A DNA stretch of 64,000 bases from Solibacteraceae bacterium (GTDB lineage Bacteria; Acidobacteriota; Terriglobia; Bryobacterales; Bryobacteraceae). The DNA lies in NCBI GenBank assembly GCA_026984795.1, contig JALSRK010000073.1, positions 124,001-188,000 on the forward strand. Direction: 5' to 3'. Position 1 is the stretch's first letter. Every line of letters starts with the position of its first letter. Position numbers and translations under genes: made by a program. The notes beneath the pieces were generated by a model, which was not told the origin of the DNA, ran no database searches, and was given only the letters and a program-made list of their open reading frames with translations. Positions 11,876 to 22,434 of this stretch are shown piece by piece.

Positions 11876-12430
11876 ATGGCGAACCGCAATTCCATTGGAC
11901 TGATCGAGCTGGGATCGATAGCCGCCGGATTCGAGGTGACCGACGCCATGCTGAAGGCGGCCGACGTGGAGCTGGTCGTGGCCCGGTCCATCTGCTCAGG
12001 GAAGTACATGGTGCTGGTGCGGGGCGACGTGGCGGGCGTCGAAGCAGCGGTGGCGGCCGGTTCGGAAGCCGGCGGCTTCTCGGTGATCGACACCTTCGTG
12101 ATCCCCAACGTGCACGCCTCGGTCTTCCCGGCGCTCTCCGGCGTGACCAAGGCCGAGCATCTGGAGGCGCTGGGCATCATCGAGAGCTTCTCGGTGGCTT
12201 CGCTGATCGAGGGCGCCGACGCCATGGCGAAGTCGGCCAACGTGCGGCTGGTGGAGGTCCGGCTGGCGATGGCCCTGGGCGGCAAGGCCTTCGCCTCCTG
12301 CACCGGCTCGGTGGCGGCGGTGCGGGCGGCGGTGGACAACGGCGCCGAAAAGATCGCCGCCAAGGGCCTGCTGGTGAACAAAGTGGTGATCCCCAACCCG
12401 CGGCCCGAGCTGCAGAACGAGATGATCTGA
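11876..12430 (+). CDS. pduT: PduT-like tandem BMC shell protein with Fe-S cysteine
   Basis: A 184-residue microcompartment shell protein with two BMC domains (about 5-85 and 98-178), each starting with an IGLIE/LGIIE-type strand. The loop SICSGKYMVLV carries Cys40, at the place where PduT trimers hold a [4Fe-4S] cluster in the central pore (compare TICPGKF in PduT). The C-terminal PNPRPEL also matches PduT. The spacing to pduS implies translational coupling. Together they would carry electrons across a shell. No pentameric vertex protein or other shell gene lies nearby. Confidence 0.88.
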   Translation: MANRNSIGLIELGSIAAGFEVTDAMLKAADVELVVARSICSGKYMVLVRGDVAGVEAAVAAGSEAGGFSVIDTFVIPNVHASVFPALSGVTKAEHLEALGIIESFSVASLIEGADAMAKSANVRLVEVRLAMALGGKAFASCTGSVAAVRAAVDNGAEKIAAKGLLVNKVVIPNPRPELQNEMI

Positions 12431-12513
12431 GCGGCCGGGGACGCACGGCCGCGGCTCCGAGCCGTGCCCGCCGGCGCGGCCGCCCCCGCTCCACATCGCC
12501 GGTTGCGGCGTGG

Positions 12514-12519
12514 TAATCT
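12514..12519 (+). promoter_or_regulatory. -10-like box before the rhomboid gene
   Basis: TAATCT, 12 bases before the ATG at 12532. The leader would be very short and there is no ribosome site. Confidence 0.25.
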
Positions 12520-12531
12520 ATCCAAACCGCC

Positions 12532-13260
12532 ATGTTCCCGGTCCGCGACAACATCCCGAGCCGGAACCCGCCCATCGCCACGTGGTTGCTGATCTTCGCC
12601 AACGCCCTGGTATTCCTGTTCGAGCTGGCGATGCCCGAGGCGACGCTCCAGCGCTTCTTCTACTACTTCGGCATCGTCCCGGCCCGGTACACCCATCCGG
12701 ATTGGGCTATGTGGGCGGGCCTGCCGGTAGATGACTACTGGCCGTTCCTGACCAGCATGTTCCTGCACGGCGGCTGGATGCACATCATCGGCAACATGTG
12801 GACGCTGTGGATCTTCGGCGACAACGTCGAGGACCGCATGGGGCCGGTCCGGTTCACCGTCTTCTACCTGCTGTGCGGCATCGCCGCGGGGATGGTTCAC
12901 TGGTTCACGAATCCCCACTCGACGATTCCCACGGTGGGCGCCTCCGGAGCCATCGCCGGCGTGCTGGGGGCTTACTTCTTCCTGTTCCCCACCGCCCGCG
13001 TGGTGGTGATGGTGCCGCTGCTGTTCCTCCCGTTCTTCTTCGAGTTGCCGGCGGTCGTCTACCTGGCCTTCTGGGCGCTGACGCAGGTCTTCAGCGGGAC
13101 GCTGGCGCTGGCCAGCCCGCAGAACGTGGGGGGAGTGGCGTGGTGGGCGCACGTCGGCGGGTTCCTGACCGGCGTCGTGCTCCATTTCCTCTTCGTGCGC
13201 CGGGGACGGTCGTACCGGCGGCCGGCCCGCGACGAGTTCGGCTGGGAGGCCGGCTGGTGA
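12532..13260 (+). CDS. Rhomboid-family intramembrane serine protease
   Basis: A 242-residue protein with about six transmembrane helices. It has the rhomboid HGGWMHIIGNMWTLWIFG segment after helix 1, the catalytic GASGA (Ser138) and AHVGGF (His207). It cleaves single-span membrane proteins within or near the bilayer; targets are unknown. It is followed 39 bases later by a ClpP-fold membrane-associated protease gene in the same direction, so the two may act together in membrane protein turnover. Confidence 0.93.
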   Translation: MFPVRDNIPSRNPPIATWLLIFANALVFLFELAMPEATLQRFFYYFGIVPARYTHPDWAMWAGLPVDDYWPFLTSMFLHGGWMHIIGNMWTLWIFGDNVEDRMGPVRFTVFYLLCGIAAGMVHWFTNPHSTIPTVGASGAIAGVLGAYFFLFPTARVVVMVPLLFLPFFFELPAVVYLAFWALTQVFSGTLALASPQNVGGVAWWAHVGGFLTGVVLHFLFVRRGRSYRRPARDEFGWEAGW

Positions 13261-13299
13261 GGTTTCCGCCGTTGATTTCCGATAGCTGGAGGGTGCAAC

Positions 13300-14133
13300 G
13301 TGACCCCGAGTGACGTCATTTGGTTCTTCTTCTTGTTCACGGCGCTGCAGCCGGTGCTGCGCCAGCGGTTTCTCGAAGCTTCCCGCCAGCGCATGATCGC
13401 CAAGATCGAGAAGGAGCGGGGCTCCCGCGTGATCCTGCTCGTCCACCGCCAGGAGACGATGAGCATCCTCGGCTTCCCCGTCTACCGCTACATCGACGTG
13501 AATGACTCCGAGGAGGTGCTCCGGGCGATCCATCTGACCGATCCGGACGTCCCGCTGGACATCGTGCTCCATACGCCTGGAGGGCTCGTCCTGGCGGCCC
13601 TGCAGATCGCCCGGGCGATCCGCAAGCACCAGGGGAAAGTGACGGCCTTCGTTCCCCACCACGCCATGTCCGGTGGAACGCTGATTGCCCTGGCCGCCGA
13701 CGAGATCGTCATGAGTGAGCACGCCGTCTTAGGGCCGGTCGATCCCCAGCTCGGACAACAGCCGGCGGCTTCGATCCTCAAGGTGCGTGCCATGAAGCCG
13801 ATCGAGCACATCCAGGACGAGACGCTGATCCTGGCCGACCAGGCTGAGAAAGCCATCGCCCAGGTGCGGGCGAGTGTCCGGGAGCTGCTCGAAGGCAAGT
13901 GCCCCGAGGGCAAGGCCGACGAGCTCGCCCGGCTGCTTTCCGAAGGCACCTGGACGCACGACCACCCCATCACATTCGACGACGCCAAGAGCTTCGGCCT
14001 GTGCGTGAGCGACCAGATGCCGCCGGAAGTGATGCAGTTGATGAACCTCTACCCGCAGCCGGTGCGGCGGCAACCCAGCGTGGAATACCTCCCGGTGCCG
14101 CGGCGCTCCGACCATCCGAATTCGAAAAGCTGA
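13300..14133 (+). CDS. Serine dehydrogenase proteinase family (ClpP/SppA-fold) membrane protease
   Basis: 277 residues. An N-terminal hydrophobic segment (VIWFFFLFTALQPVL) is followed by a ClpP-like fold: LDIVLHTPGGLVLAALQIA, then VPHHAMSGGTLIALAADEI with the putative nucleophile Ser124, then VMSEHAVLGPVDPQLG. This matches the SDH_sah family (Pfam PF01972), which is related to SppA signal-peptide peptidase. The name comes from an archaeal enzyme and does not imply serine dehydrogenase activity here. The N-terminal anchor would place the protease at the inner membrane, next to the rhomboid product. Confidence 0.85.
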   Translation: MTPSDVIWFFFLFTALQPVLRQRFLEASRQRMIAKIEKERGSRVILLVHRQETMSILGFPVYRYIDVNDSEEVLRAIHLTDPDVPLDIVLHTPGGLVLAALQIARAIRKHQGKVTAFVPHHAMSGGTLIALAADEIVMSEHAVLGPVDPQLGQQPAASILKVRAMKPIEHIQDETLILADQAEKAIAQVRASVRELLEGKCPEGKADELARLLSEGTWTHDHPITFDDAKSFGLCVSDQMPPEVMQLMNLYPQPVRRQPSVEYLPVPRRSDHPNSKS

Positions 14134-14146
14134 GGGCCCGGCACGG

Positions 14147-14170
14147 CTCGCGGGGGTCCGGACCCGCGAG
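14147..14170. terminator. GC hairpin between convergent genes
   Basis: CTCGCGGG (14147-14154) pairs with CCCGCGAG (14163-14170) around an eight-base loop that is itself partly self-complementary. It lies between the protease gene and recA. There is no U-tract on either strand, so it may be a two-way or 3'-end-protecting structure rather than a classical terminator. Confidence 0.45.
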
Positions 14171-14174
14171 GCGC

Positions 14175-15227
14175 CTACTTCTTGCCGCCGGCCGGCGCCG
14201 CCGCTGGAGCCGACGCGGGCGCTTCGGCGGGCGGACCCAGCCCGAGGGCCTTGCGCAGTTCGGTCTCCAGCCGGTCCGCCAGATCCGGGTTGTCCCTGAG
14301 GAAGCGCTTGGCGTTCTCCCGGCCCTGGCCGATGCGCTCGCCGCCGTAGCTGTACCAGGAGCCGCTTTTCTCCACCAGCCGGTGGGCGACGCCCAGATCG
14401 AGCAGATCGCCCTCGCGCGAGATGCCCTGGCCGTAGAGGATGTCGAACTCGGCGTCGCGGAACGGTGGGGCCACCTTGTTCTTCACGATCTTGACCCGGG
14501 TGCGGTTGCCGATGATCTTGTCGCCGTCCTTGATGGCGGCGATGCGCCGGATGTCGGCGCGAACGGTGGAGTAGAACTTCAACGCCCGGCCGCCGGTGGT
14601 CGTCTCGGGATTGCCGAACATCACGCCGATCTTCTCGCGGATCTGGTTGATGAAAATGAGGCAGGTCTTGGATTTCGAAACGATGCCGGTGAGCTTGCGC
14701 ATGGCCTGGGACATCAGGCGCGCCTGGACGCCCATGAACGAGTCGCCCATCTCGCCGTCCAGCTCGGCCTTGGGGACGAGGGCGGCCACCGAGTCCACCA
14801 CCAGCACGTCGATGGAGCCGGAGCTGATCAGGGCGCTGGTGATCTCCAAGGCCTGCTCGGCATAGTCGGGCTGGGAGACGAGCAGATTGTCCACGTCGAC
14901 GCCCAGGTTTCGGGCGTAGACCGGGTCGAGCGCGTGCTCGACGTCGATGAAGGCGGCCATGCCGCCGGCCTTCTGGGCCTGGGCGACCACCTGCAGGGCC
15001 ACTGTGGTCTTGCCCGAGGATTCCGGCCCGAAGATCTCGTTGATGCGGCCCCGGGGGAATCCACCCACGCCGAGGGCGGCGTCGAGGGACAGCGCCCCGG
15101 TGGAGATGGCCGGTACGGCGACGATCGCCTCCTTCGAGCCGAGGCGCACGATCGAGCCTTTGCCAAACTGCTTCTCGATCTGGCTGAGGGTGAGCCCGAG
15201 GGCACGGGCCCGTTCTTTATCGGTCAT
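14175..15227 (-). CDS. recA: Recombinase RecA
   Basis: 350 residues, usual length. It has Walker A GPESSGKT (67-74), the MAW motif region and [19 protein letters not shown] (loop L2 side), followed by [10 protein letters not shown]. The tail after about residue 330 is Pro/Ala-rich with a Lys end ([11 protein letters not shown]). It forms filaments on single-stranded DNA for homologous recombination and triggers LexA self-cleavage. No recX lies next to it, and I see no obvious LexA box in the short upstream gap. Confidence 0.98.
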   Translation of the reverse strand: MTDKERARALGLTLSQIEKQFGKGSIVRLGSKEAIVAVPAISTGALSLDAALGVGGFPRGRINEIFGPESSGKTTVALQVVAQAQKAGGMAAFIDVEHALDPVYARNLGVDVDNLLVSQPDYAEQALEITSALISSGSIDVLVVDSVAALVPKAELDGEMGDSFMGVQARLMSQAMRKLTGIVSKSKTCLIFINQIREKIGVMFGNPETTTGGRALKFYSTVRADIRRIAAIKDGDKIIGNRTRVKIVKNKVAPPFRDAEFDILYGQGISREGDLLDLGVAHRLVEKSGSWYSYGGERIGQGRENAKRFLRDNPDLADRLETELRKALGLGPPAEAPASAPAAAPAGGKK

Positions 15228-15297
15228 GTCTCAAGTGAATCTTCGCACCGGGCGGCCTGCCGGGTCAATGGGCGGGCGCCGAAAGCCCTGAGGCCCA

Positions 15298-16248
15298 TTA
15301 CAGCAGGGGAGCGTAGTAGCCTTTCCTGGCGCGGACGACGAGGTTCTTCTGGTGTTTGACGCGGATCTTGATCGGGTGATATTGCCCGTCCGTCTGGAGC
15401 GGCTCGGGCCGGTAGAGGATGCTGTACTGGTGGCGCAGTTCGTTGGCGATGTTGGTGAACGACTGCATCAGATCTTCCACCTTGAACGGGAACAGCGCCA
15501 GCCCGCCGGTCTCACCGGCGAAGTACTTGAGCACCTTGTCGCCGGGAGTCTGCATTCGGGTGACATTGGTGGAGATCGTGTAGAGGACGGCGTCGGCCCG
15601 GTGCGCCATTTCCAGGGCCTGGTCCCGGGAGTACATGCTCTGGTTGTCCTCGCCGTCGCTCAAGATGACCAAGGCGCGGCGGAACTTGTGCCGGGGCTTG
15701 TCCCGCATCAGCGTGTCGCGGCAGGTAAAGAAGATCGCATCGTAGAGCGCCGTGCCGCCGCCGGGCCGCACCGCCCGGATGGCGTCGGTCAGCTCTTCGA
15801 GGTCGCTCGTCAGCTCGGTCTCCGCCTGCACATCCGTATCGAACGTAACGACCACCGCTTTGTCCACCTCGGGCCGCATGGCGCTGTTGAGGAACTCGAT
15901 GGCCGCTTCCTGGATGAACTTGAACCGGCCCCGGACGCTGTTGCTGGCATCGATCAGGATGCCGAGGCGCAGGGGCAGATCGGACTGCGACGAGAACTCG
16001 AGGATCTTCTGGGGCTTCTTGCGCTCCAGCACCTCGAAGTCGTCGGCGGTGAGGTTGGTGACGAACCGGCCTCGCTTGTCGGTTACCGTGAAGAGCACGT
16101 TCACGCGGGTGACGTCGAGGACGATCCGCGTCGCTTCGTCGAGTTCCTGAGGGCTGGGGGTGTCCGCCGCGGGCTTGGATTGCGGCGGCTGCGCGCGAAG
16201 CAGTCCTCCCAGTCCCCAGACCGCCAGCATGAGTTCCCGCCTGGTCAT
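15298..16248 (-). CDS. Exported VWFA-related protein of the acidobacterial type
   Basis: 316 residues. An N-terminal leader (MTRRELMLAVWGLGGLLRAQ) is followed by a short Ig-like stretch (VTRVNVLFTVTDKRGRFVTN) and a von Willebrand A domain from about residue 90. The metal site is ILIDASNS (Asp100, Ser102, Ser104), and later come TFDTDVQ and ILSDGEDNQS. This organisation matches the family described as VWFA-related Acidobacterial domain (TIGR03436), which is expanded in that phylum. The function is unknown; adhesion or protein interaction is likely. A TACAAT box (16269-16264) lies in the end of the upstream gene. Confidence 0.88.
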   Translation of the reverse strand: MTRRELMLAVWGLGGLLRAQPPQSKPAADTPSPQELDEATRIVLDVTRVNVLFTVTDKRGRFVTNLTADDFEVLERKKPQKILEFSSQSDLPLRLGILIDASNSVRGRFKFIQEAAIEFLNSAMRPEVDKAVVVTFDTDVQAETELTSDLEELTDAIRAVRPGGGTALYDAIFFTCRDTLMRDKPRHKFRRALVILSDGEDNQSMYSRDQALEMAHRADAVLYTISTNVTRMQTPGDKVLKYFAGETGGLALFPFKVEDLMQSFTNIANELRHQYSILYRPEPLQTDGQYHPIKIRVKHQKNLVVRARKGYYAPLL

Positions 16249-16261
16249 GGCGCCTCTACCT

Positions 16262-17179
16262 TCATTGTAGCCCGCCCAGCTTCTCCAGCCATTCGCCGAG
16301 CTCCGGGGCGAGGGGCGCTTCCACGGTCACTCGCTCGCCGGTGGCCGGGGTGCGGAACGCGATCCGGGAGGCGTGGAGAAAATAGCGGCCCAGCGGGGGC
16401 ATTCCGGCCACTTTGGCCGGGGCTCCGTAGAGGCGGTCGCCCACGACGGGGTAGCCGATAGAGGCCAGGTGCACCCGAATCTGGTGCGTGCGCCCGGTTC
16501 CCGGGCGCACCTCCAGCAGAGTGAAGCCGGGGAACCGTTGTTTGACACGGTAATGAGTGACTGCCGGACGGCCGCGGGCGAGGCGGGCGGTCATTCGGAC
16601 CCTCCGCCTCGGATCGCGAGCCACCGGTTTCTCGATCCGGCCTGTCTCCCTCTCCAGGCTCCCGTGCACCAGCGTCAGATAGACCTTCTCCACCTCGCGG
16701 GAAGCGAACTGCGCCGCCAGCTCCCGGTGCGCCTTGTCGTGGCGGGCGGCGAGGATCACGCCGCTGGTAAAGCGGTCCAGGCGGTGGACGATGCCCGGCC
16801 GCATCTCGCCGCCGACCGAGGAAAGCCGCTCGAAATGGTGCAGCAGGGCGTTCACCAGGGTGCCACGGTAAATGCCCGCGCCGGCGTGCACCACCATGCC
16901 GGCGGGCTTGTTGACGGCGATGACGGCCTCGTCCTCGTAGAGGATCTCGAGCGGCAGGTCCTCGGGCTCGGCCTTGAGCTCCGGCAGCTCGCCCGGTTCG
17001 ACCTCGATCACCTCCCCGCCCTTCAAGCGGCAGGAGGGTTTAGCGACCTTGCCGTCGATGCGGACCCGGCCTTCGCGGATCCAGGTCTGCAGGCGGGCTC
17101 GGCTGTAGTCGGGCAGGCGTTCGTGCAAAAAGCGGTCCAGGCGGTCCGCGACTTCGTCCACTTCCAGGCGAATGGGCAC
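16262..17179 (-). CDS. RluA-family 23S rRNA/tRNA pseudouridine synthase (RluD-like)
   Basis: 305 residues. An S4 RNA-binding domain (about 12-70, RLDRFLHERLPDYSRARLQ) is followed by the synthase domain. Motif II is HRLDRFTSGVIL with the catalytic Asp135, and later GRTHQIRVHLASIGYPVVGD. It isomerises uridines in structured RNA. The S4 domain and length fit the RluC/RluD subgroup, but the target site cannot be read from sequence. It is divergent from galU with a 41-base gap. Confidence 0.93.
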   Translation of the reverse strand: MPIRLEVDEVADRLDRFLHERLPDYSRARLQTWIREGRVRIDGKVAKPSCRLKGGEVIEVEPGELPELKAEPEDLPLEILYEDEAVIAVNKPAGMVVHAGAGIYRGTLVNALLHHFERLSSVGGEMRPGIVHRLDRFTSGVILAARHDKAHRELAAQFASREVEKVYLTLVHGSLERETGRIEKPVARDPRRRVRMTARLARGRPAVTHYRVKQRFPGFTLLEVRPGTGRTHQIRVHLASIGYPVVGDRLYGAPAKVAGMPPLGRYFLHASRIAFRTPATGERVTVEAPLAPELGEWLEKLGGLQ

Positions 17180-17208
17180 CGGTTCTCCGTTTCTCGCGCC
17201 GTCTCCGT

Positions 17209-17214
17209 TATATT
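17209..17214 (+). promoter_or_regulatory. -10-like box of galU (first copy)
   Basis: TATATT followed by six bases and the GTG start at 17221. AGGA sits directly against the start codon, too close for a Shine-Dalgarno, so a leaderless transcript is likely. Confidence 0.4.
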
Positions 17215-17220
17215 TTAGGA

Positions 17221-18105
17221 GTGATCACCAGCGCGATTGTTCCGGTGGCCGGGCACGGCACGCGGCTGCTGCCGGCCACGAAGTCCCAGCCCAAAGAGAT
17301 GCTTCCGGTGGCCCGGAAGCCGATCGTGCAGTACGTGATCGAGGAGCTGGTGGCCAACGGGATCGCGAACATCCTGCTGGTCACCGGCCGCAACAAGACC
17401 TCGATCGAGAACCACTTCGACAGCGACCCCTACCTGATCCAGACCCTGAACACGGCCAACAAGCAGGATCTGCTCAAGGAGCTTGAGTTCGAGGATCTCG
17501 GCGCGCATCTCTATTACACGCGCCAGTCCGAGCAACGCGGCCTGGGCGACGCGGTCCTGTGCGGCGAGAGCTATGCGGGCGAGCAGCCGTTCGTGGTGGC
17601 CCTGGGCGACTCGATTATCGGCCTGCACGCCGAGTCCCGTTGCGTGGCCGGGATGATGGAGCTGTTCGAGGCGCGGCGGGCGAGCTGCGTGATCGCGGTC
17701 GAAGAAGTGGCTCCGGAGCAGACCCGCCACTACGGCATCATCGAAGGCGTGGACGGCGACGCGACCTGGTGCCGGGTGAGGAACCTGGTGGAGAAGCCTG
17801 AGCCGGCCGAGGCCCCCAGCAACCTGGCCATCGCCGGCCGCTACATCTTCTCGCCGACGATCTTCGACATGATCCGCGACGTGGCGCCCGACGCCCGGGG
17901 CGAGATCCAGCTCACCGACGCCATCCAGCGGATGTGCGACGAGGGCCGGCGGGTGCTGGCCTACAAGCTTCCCCCGGGCGAGCGGCGCTACGACATCGGC
18001 AACTTCCCCAGCTACTTCGAAACCTTCGTCGAGTTCGCCCTCGCCGACCCCGACTACGGGCCCGGGCTGAGAGAGGCGATCCGGCGAATGCTGGAGAACT
18101 CCTGA
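17221..18105 (+). CDS. galU: UTP-glucose-1-phosphate uridylyltransferase (copy 1)
   Basis: A 294-residue nucleotidyltransferase making UDP-glucose for polysaccharides. It has the signature GTRLLPATKSQPKEMLPVA, then KPIVQYVIEELVANG, VTGRNKTSIENHFD and a nucleotide-sugar site near VVALGDSII. The C-terminus has GEIQLTDAIQRM and YDIGNFPSYFETFVEFAL. A GTG start is used. The membrane glycosyltransferase gene begins immediately after the stop (TGA-GTG), so the two are co-translated. A second copy lies at 36155-37039; this one reads VALGD where the other has VVLSDD. Confidence 0.92.
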   Translation: MITSAIVPVAGHGTRLLPATKSQPKEMLPVARKPIVQYVIEELVANGIANILLVTGRNKTSIENHFDSDPYLIQTLNTANKQDLLKELEFEDLGAHLYYTRQSEQRGLGDAVLCGESYAGEQPFVVALGDSIIGLHAESRCVAGMMELFEARRASCVIAVEEVAPEQTRHYGIIEGVDGDATWCRVRNLVEKPEPAEAPSNLAIAGRYIFSPTIFDMIRDVAPDARGEIQLTDAIQRMCDEGRRVLAYKLPPGERRYDIGNFPSYFETFVEFALADPDYGPGLREAIRRMLENS

Positions 18106-19575
18106 GTGCGCCCCCGCACGGCGTTCGTTCTGCTGTTCGGAGCCGTGCTGGCCGCGCGCCTCTGCCACCTGCGGATCCTGTGGATCGAGGAGTGCTACCC
18201 GGCCGCCGGGGCGATCCAGATCCTCTACGGTATGGTCCCCTACCGGGACTTCTGGTTCGACAAGCCCCCGCTGGCGCCGTTGCTCTACCTGCTGTGGGAC
18301 GCCCAGGCCGGCTTTCCGCTGCGTCTGGCGGGAGCCGTCTTCGTGACGCTGGCGGCGTGGCTCGCCTGGCGCTTCGCCTCCCAGAAGTGGGGGCCGGACG
18401 AGGGCCTGCTGGCCGCGGGCCTGGTGGCCTTCTTCCTCACCTTCGGCTTGCCGTCCTCCGTGATGGCGCTGGCCCCGGACCTGCTGATGATCGTCCCGCA
18501 CCTGGCGGCGGCGTGGCTGGCCTGGCGCGGGCGCCCGTTCTTAGCGGGACTGGCGGCGGGGGCGGCGCTGCTGGTGCACACCAAGGGCTTCTACGTCCTG
18601 GCGGTCTGCCTGCTGTGGCAATGGCGGGCGGCGCACCTGGTGCTGGCGGGGTTCCTGCTGCCGAACGCAGTCGCCCTGGCGGCGCTGGGCGCGGCCGGAG
18701 CTCTGCCCGGCTACTGGCAGCAGGTCTGGCAGTGGGGCTGGCTCTACGCGCGGGACACGTTCGTCGAGAACCCGCTCGGCGAGGGCATTCGCCGGACGCT
18801 GAACTGGGCGGGATTCCATGCGGCGGCGGTGCTGGCTGCGGCGTGGCACTGGCGGCGGGAGCGGGATCCGGATAGCCGGCGGCTGTTCGCCTGGGCCTTG
18901 ATCTCGCTGGCCGGCGTGGCGGCGGGTCTGCGCTTCTTCCCGCGCTACTACCTGCAGTTGTTGCCGGTCGTGGCGCTGGCCGGCGCCCGGGGCTTCACGC
19001 TGCTCGGCCGGCGGCGGGCGGCGATGGTTGGCCTGTTGCTGCTCGTCCCGCTCGTCCGCTTCGGCCCCCGGTACGCGATCCTGGCCGCGGACCTGGCCAC
19101 GGGCCATCCTCACCGGTGGCGCGATCTCGCCATGTACGAGGGAAGCCGGCAGGCGGCGGCCATTCTCAACGGGGCCGCCCCCGCAGAGGACACCCTGCTC
19201 GTCTGGGGGTACCGGCCGGACATCTGGGTGCTCACCCGGAGGCGGGCAGGTACGCCCTATCTGGATTCCCAACCGCTCACCGGTGTCATCGCCGACCGGC
19301 ACCTGTTCGATTCGCGCCCCTCGGCCCCCGAGCTGGCGGCGCGCAACCGCGCCGCTCTTACGCGCTACTTGCCAAACCTGATCGTGGACGGGCTGGGACC
19401 GTACAATCCCAGCCTCGCCATCACGCGCTTTCCGGATCTGGAGGTCTGGCTGCGGGGGAACTACCGCGAGATCGCCAGGACGCCGTCGGCGGTCATTTAT
19501 CGGCTCCGGAGCGGCGCCGGCCTTCGCTCCCCTCGATCCCCAGCGAGCGCCGGATCGCGTCCAGCACCCCGTTGA
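18106..19575 (+). CDS. Integral membrane glycosyltransferase (GT39/ArnT-like, GT-C fold)
   Basis: 489 residues with around ten hydrophobic helices. The N-terminal luminal loop has the GT-C acidic pattern WIEECYPAAGAIQILYGMV followed by PYRDFWFDKPPLAPLLYLL, as in dolichyl/undecaprenyl-phosphate-sugar dependent enzymes. The C-terminal third is a soluble domain (WGYRPDIWVLTRR onwards). It transfers a sugar from a lipid carrier to an acceptor outside the membrane; donor and acceptor are unknown. The GTG start abuts galU. The last 83 bases overlap the convergent nusB gene, so the Arg/Pro/Ser tail is probably not structured. Confidence 0.8.
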   Translation: MRPRTAFVLLFGAVLAARLCHLRILWIEECYPAAGAIQILYGMVPYRDFWFDKPPLAPLLYLLWDAQAGFPLRLAGAVFVTLAAWLAWRFASQKWGPDEGLLAAGLVAFFLTFGLPSSVMALAPDLLMIVPHLAAAWLAWRGRPFLAGLAAGAALLVHTKGFYVLAVCLLWQWRAAHLVLAGFLLPNAVALAALGAAGALPGYWQQVWQWGWLYARDTFVENPLGEGIRRTLNWAGFHAAAVLAAAWHWRRERDPDSRRLFAWALISLAGVAAGLRFFPRYYLQLLPVVALAGARGFTLLGRRRAAMVGLLLLVPLVRFGPRYAILAADLATGHPHRWRDLAMYEGSRQAAAILNGAAPAEDTLLVWGYRPDIWVLTRRRAGTPYLDSQPLTGVIADRHLFDSRPSAPELAARNRAALTRYLPNLIVDGLGPYNPSLAITRFPDLEVWLRGNYREIARTPSAVIYRLRSGAGLRSPRSPASAGSRPAPR

Positions 19576-20026
19576 TGAAGGCGACGGCCTTCTCGCCCGA
19601 GTAGCGTTCGGCCAGCTTCAGGGCCTCGTCGAGCACGATGGGGGCCGGCGTGGGGGTGTGCATCATCTCGTAGGCGGCCAGGCGCAGGATGTTGCGGTCC
19701 ACCGCCGACATCCGCTCCAGCCGCCAATGCGAGGAGTGGCTGGCGATCAGCTCGTCGAGTTCCCGGCGGTGGGCGGCGACGCCTTCCACGAGCTCCTCGG
19801 CGAAGGGGTCGCGGGCCGTCTCGGCAACATCGTCCTCGGAGCCGAGCGAACGATAGTAGGCCTCGGCGGCGTCGGCCACAGTGAAGGATTTCGGGGCCGG
19901 GGCGGCTTCCGGATCCCCGGGAGCTCCCCGGCGGCGCTCCTCGAAGGACTCCTCGAGCCGCCGCCGCAGCTCCCACTGATAAAGAATCTGCAGCGCCCTT
20001 TCGCGGGAACGGTGCCGGGAGGCCAT
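19493..20026 (-). CDS. nusB: Transcription antitermination factor NusB
   Basis: A 177-residue all-helical protein that joins NusE (S10) on boxA of rRNA leaders. It starts with the family pattern SRERALQILYQWE. It continues with EELVEGVAAHRRELDELIAS, ERMSAVDRNILRLAAYEMMH and APIVLDEALKLAERYS, and ends in FINGVLDAIRRSLG. The middle (around 25-60) contains a Pro/Ala insert compared with E. coli NusB. I chose the ATG after the ribH stop rather than one overlapping ribH. It is probably co-transcribed with ribH, a common pairing. Confidence 0.93.
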   Translation of the reverse strand: MASRHRSRERALQILYQWELRRRLEESFEERRRGAPGDPEAAPAPKSFTVADAAEAYYRSLGSEDDVAETARDPFAEELVEGVAAHRRELDELIASHSSHWRLERMSAVDRNILRLAAYEMMHTPTPAPIVLDEALKLAERYSGEKAVAFINGVLDAIRRSLGIEGSEGRRRSGADK

Positions 20027-20048
20027 GGTTCGAGAGCGCCTGCGCCCG

Positions 20049-20528
20049 TCAAGAGCCGCTGCGGAGCGCACGCATCAGGTTGCCCATCTCGACGGCGCTC
20101 ATGGCGGCGTCGAAGCCCTTGTTGCCCTGCTTGGCGCCGGCCCGGTCGATGGCCTGTTCGAGGGTGTTGGTGGTGAGGACGCCGAAGGCGATGGGCACGC
20201 CGGTCTCGAGCGAGGTCTGGGCCAGGCCTTTGGCGGCTTCCGAAGCGATGAAGTCGTAGTGGGGCGTCTCGCCGCGGATCACCGCACTCAGGCAGATGAC
20301 GGCGTCGTGGCGCCGGGCCCGGGCGATCTCGGCGGCGACGACGGGCATCTCCCAGGAGCCGGGCACGCGCACGATCTCGATGTCTTCCTGGGCGGCGCCG
20401 GCCCGCGAGAGGGCGTCCAGCGCCCCGGTGAGCAGCCGTTCGGTGACGAAACTGTTGAAGCGGCTCACCAGGATGGCGAACTTGAGTCCCTTGGCGTTGA
20501 GATGACCTTCGGTGACCTTGTGTGACAT
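20049..20528 (-). CDS. ribH: 6,7-dimethyl-8-ribityllumazine synthase
   Basis: 159 residues. It condenses 5-amino-6-ribitylamino-uracil with dihydroxybutanone phosphate, the penultimate riboflavin step. Signatures are [38 protein letters not shown] (with the catalytic His) and [17 protein letters not shown]. Length and motifs fit the icosahedral or pentameric enzyme. nusB follows 22 bases downstream. No other rib gene is in the window and no FMN riboswitch was seen upstream. Confidence 0.96.
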   Translation of the reverse strand: MSHKVTEGHLNAKGLKFAILVSRFNSFVTERLLTGALDALSRAGAAQEDIEIVRVPGSWEMPVVAAEIARARRHDAVICLSAVIRGETPHYDFIASEAAKGLAQTSLETGVPIAFGVLTTNTLEQAIDRAGAKQGNKGFDAAMSAVEMGNLMRALRSGS

Positions 20529-20589
20529 AGCTCTACTCGACCTCGCCGCCCGCGGGCGGCCGTACCCGCGCGGAGCAGGCCGCCAAATG

Positions 20590-20595
20590 GGATAA
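20590..20595 (+). promoter_or_regulatory. -10-like box before lepA
   Basis: GATAAT lies 26 bases before the lepA ATG in the 93-base divergent gap with ribH. Confidence 0.3.
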
Positions 20596-20621
20596 TTGTA
20601 GTCTGAGCTTCATCTTACCGC

Positions 20622-22427
<1,806 letters not shown>

Positions 22428-22434
22428 GTGACTC

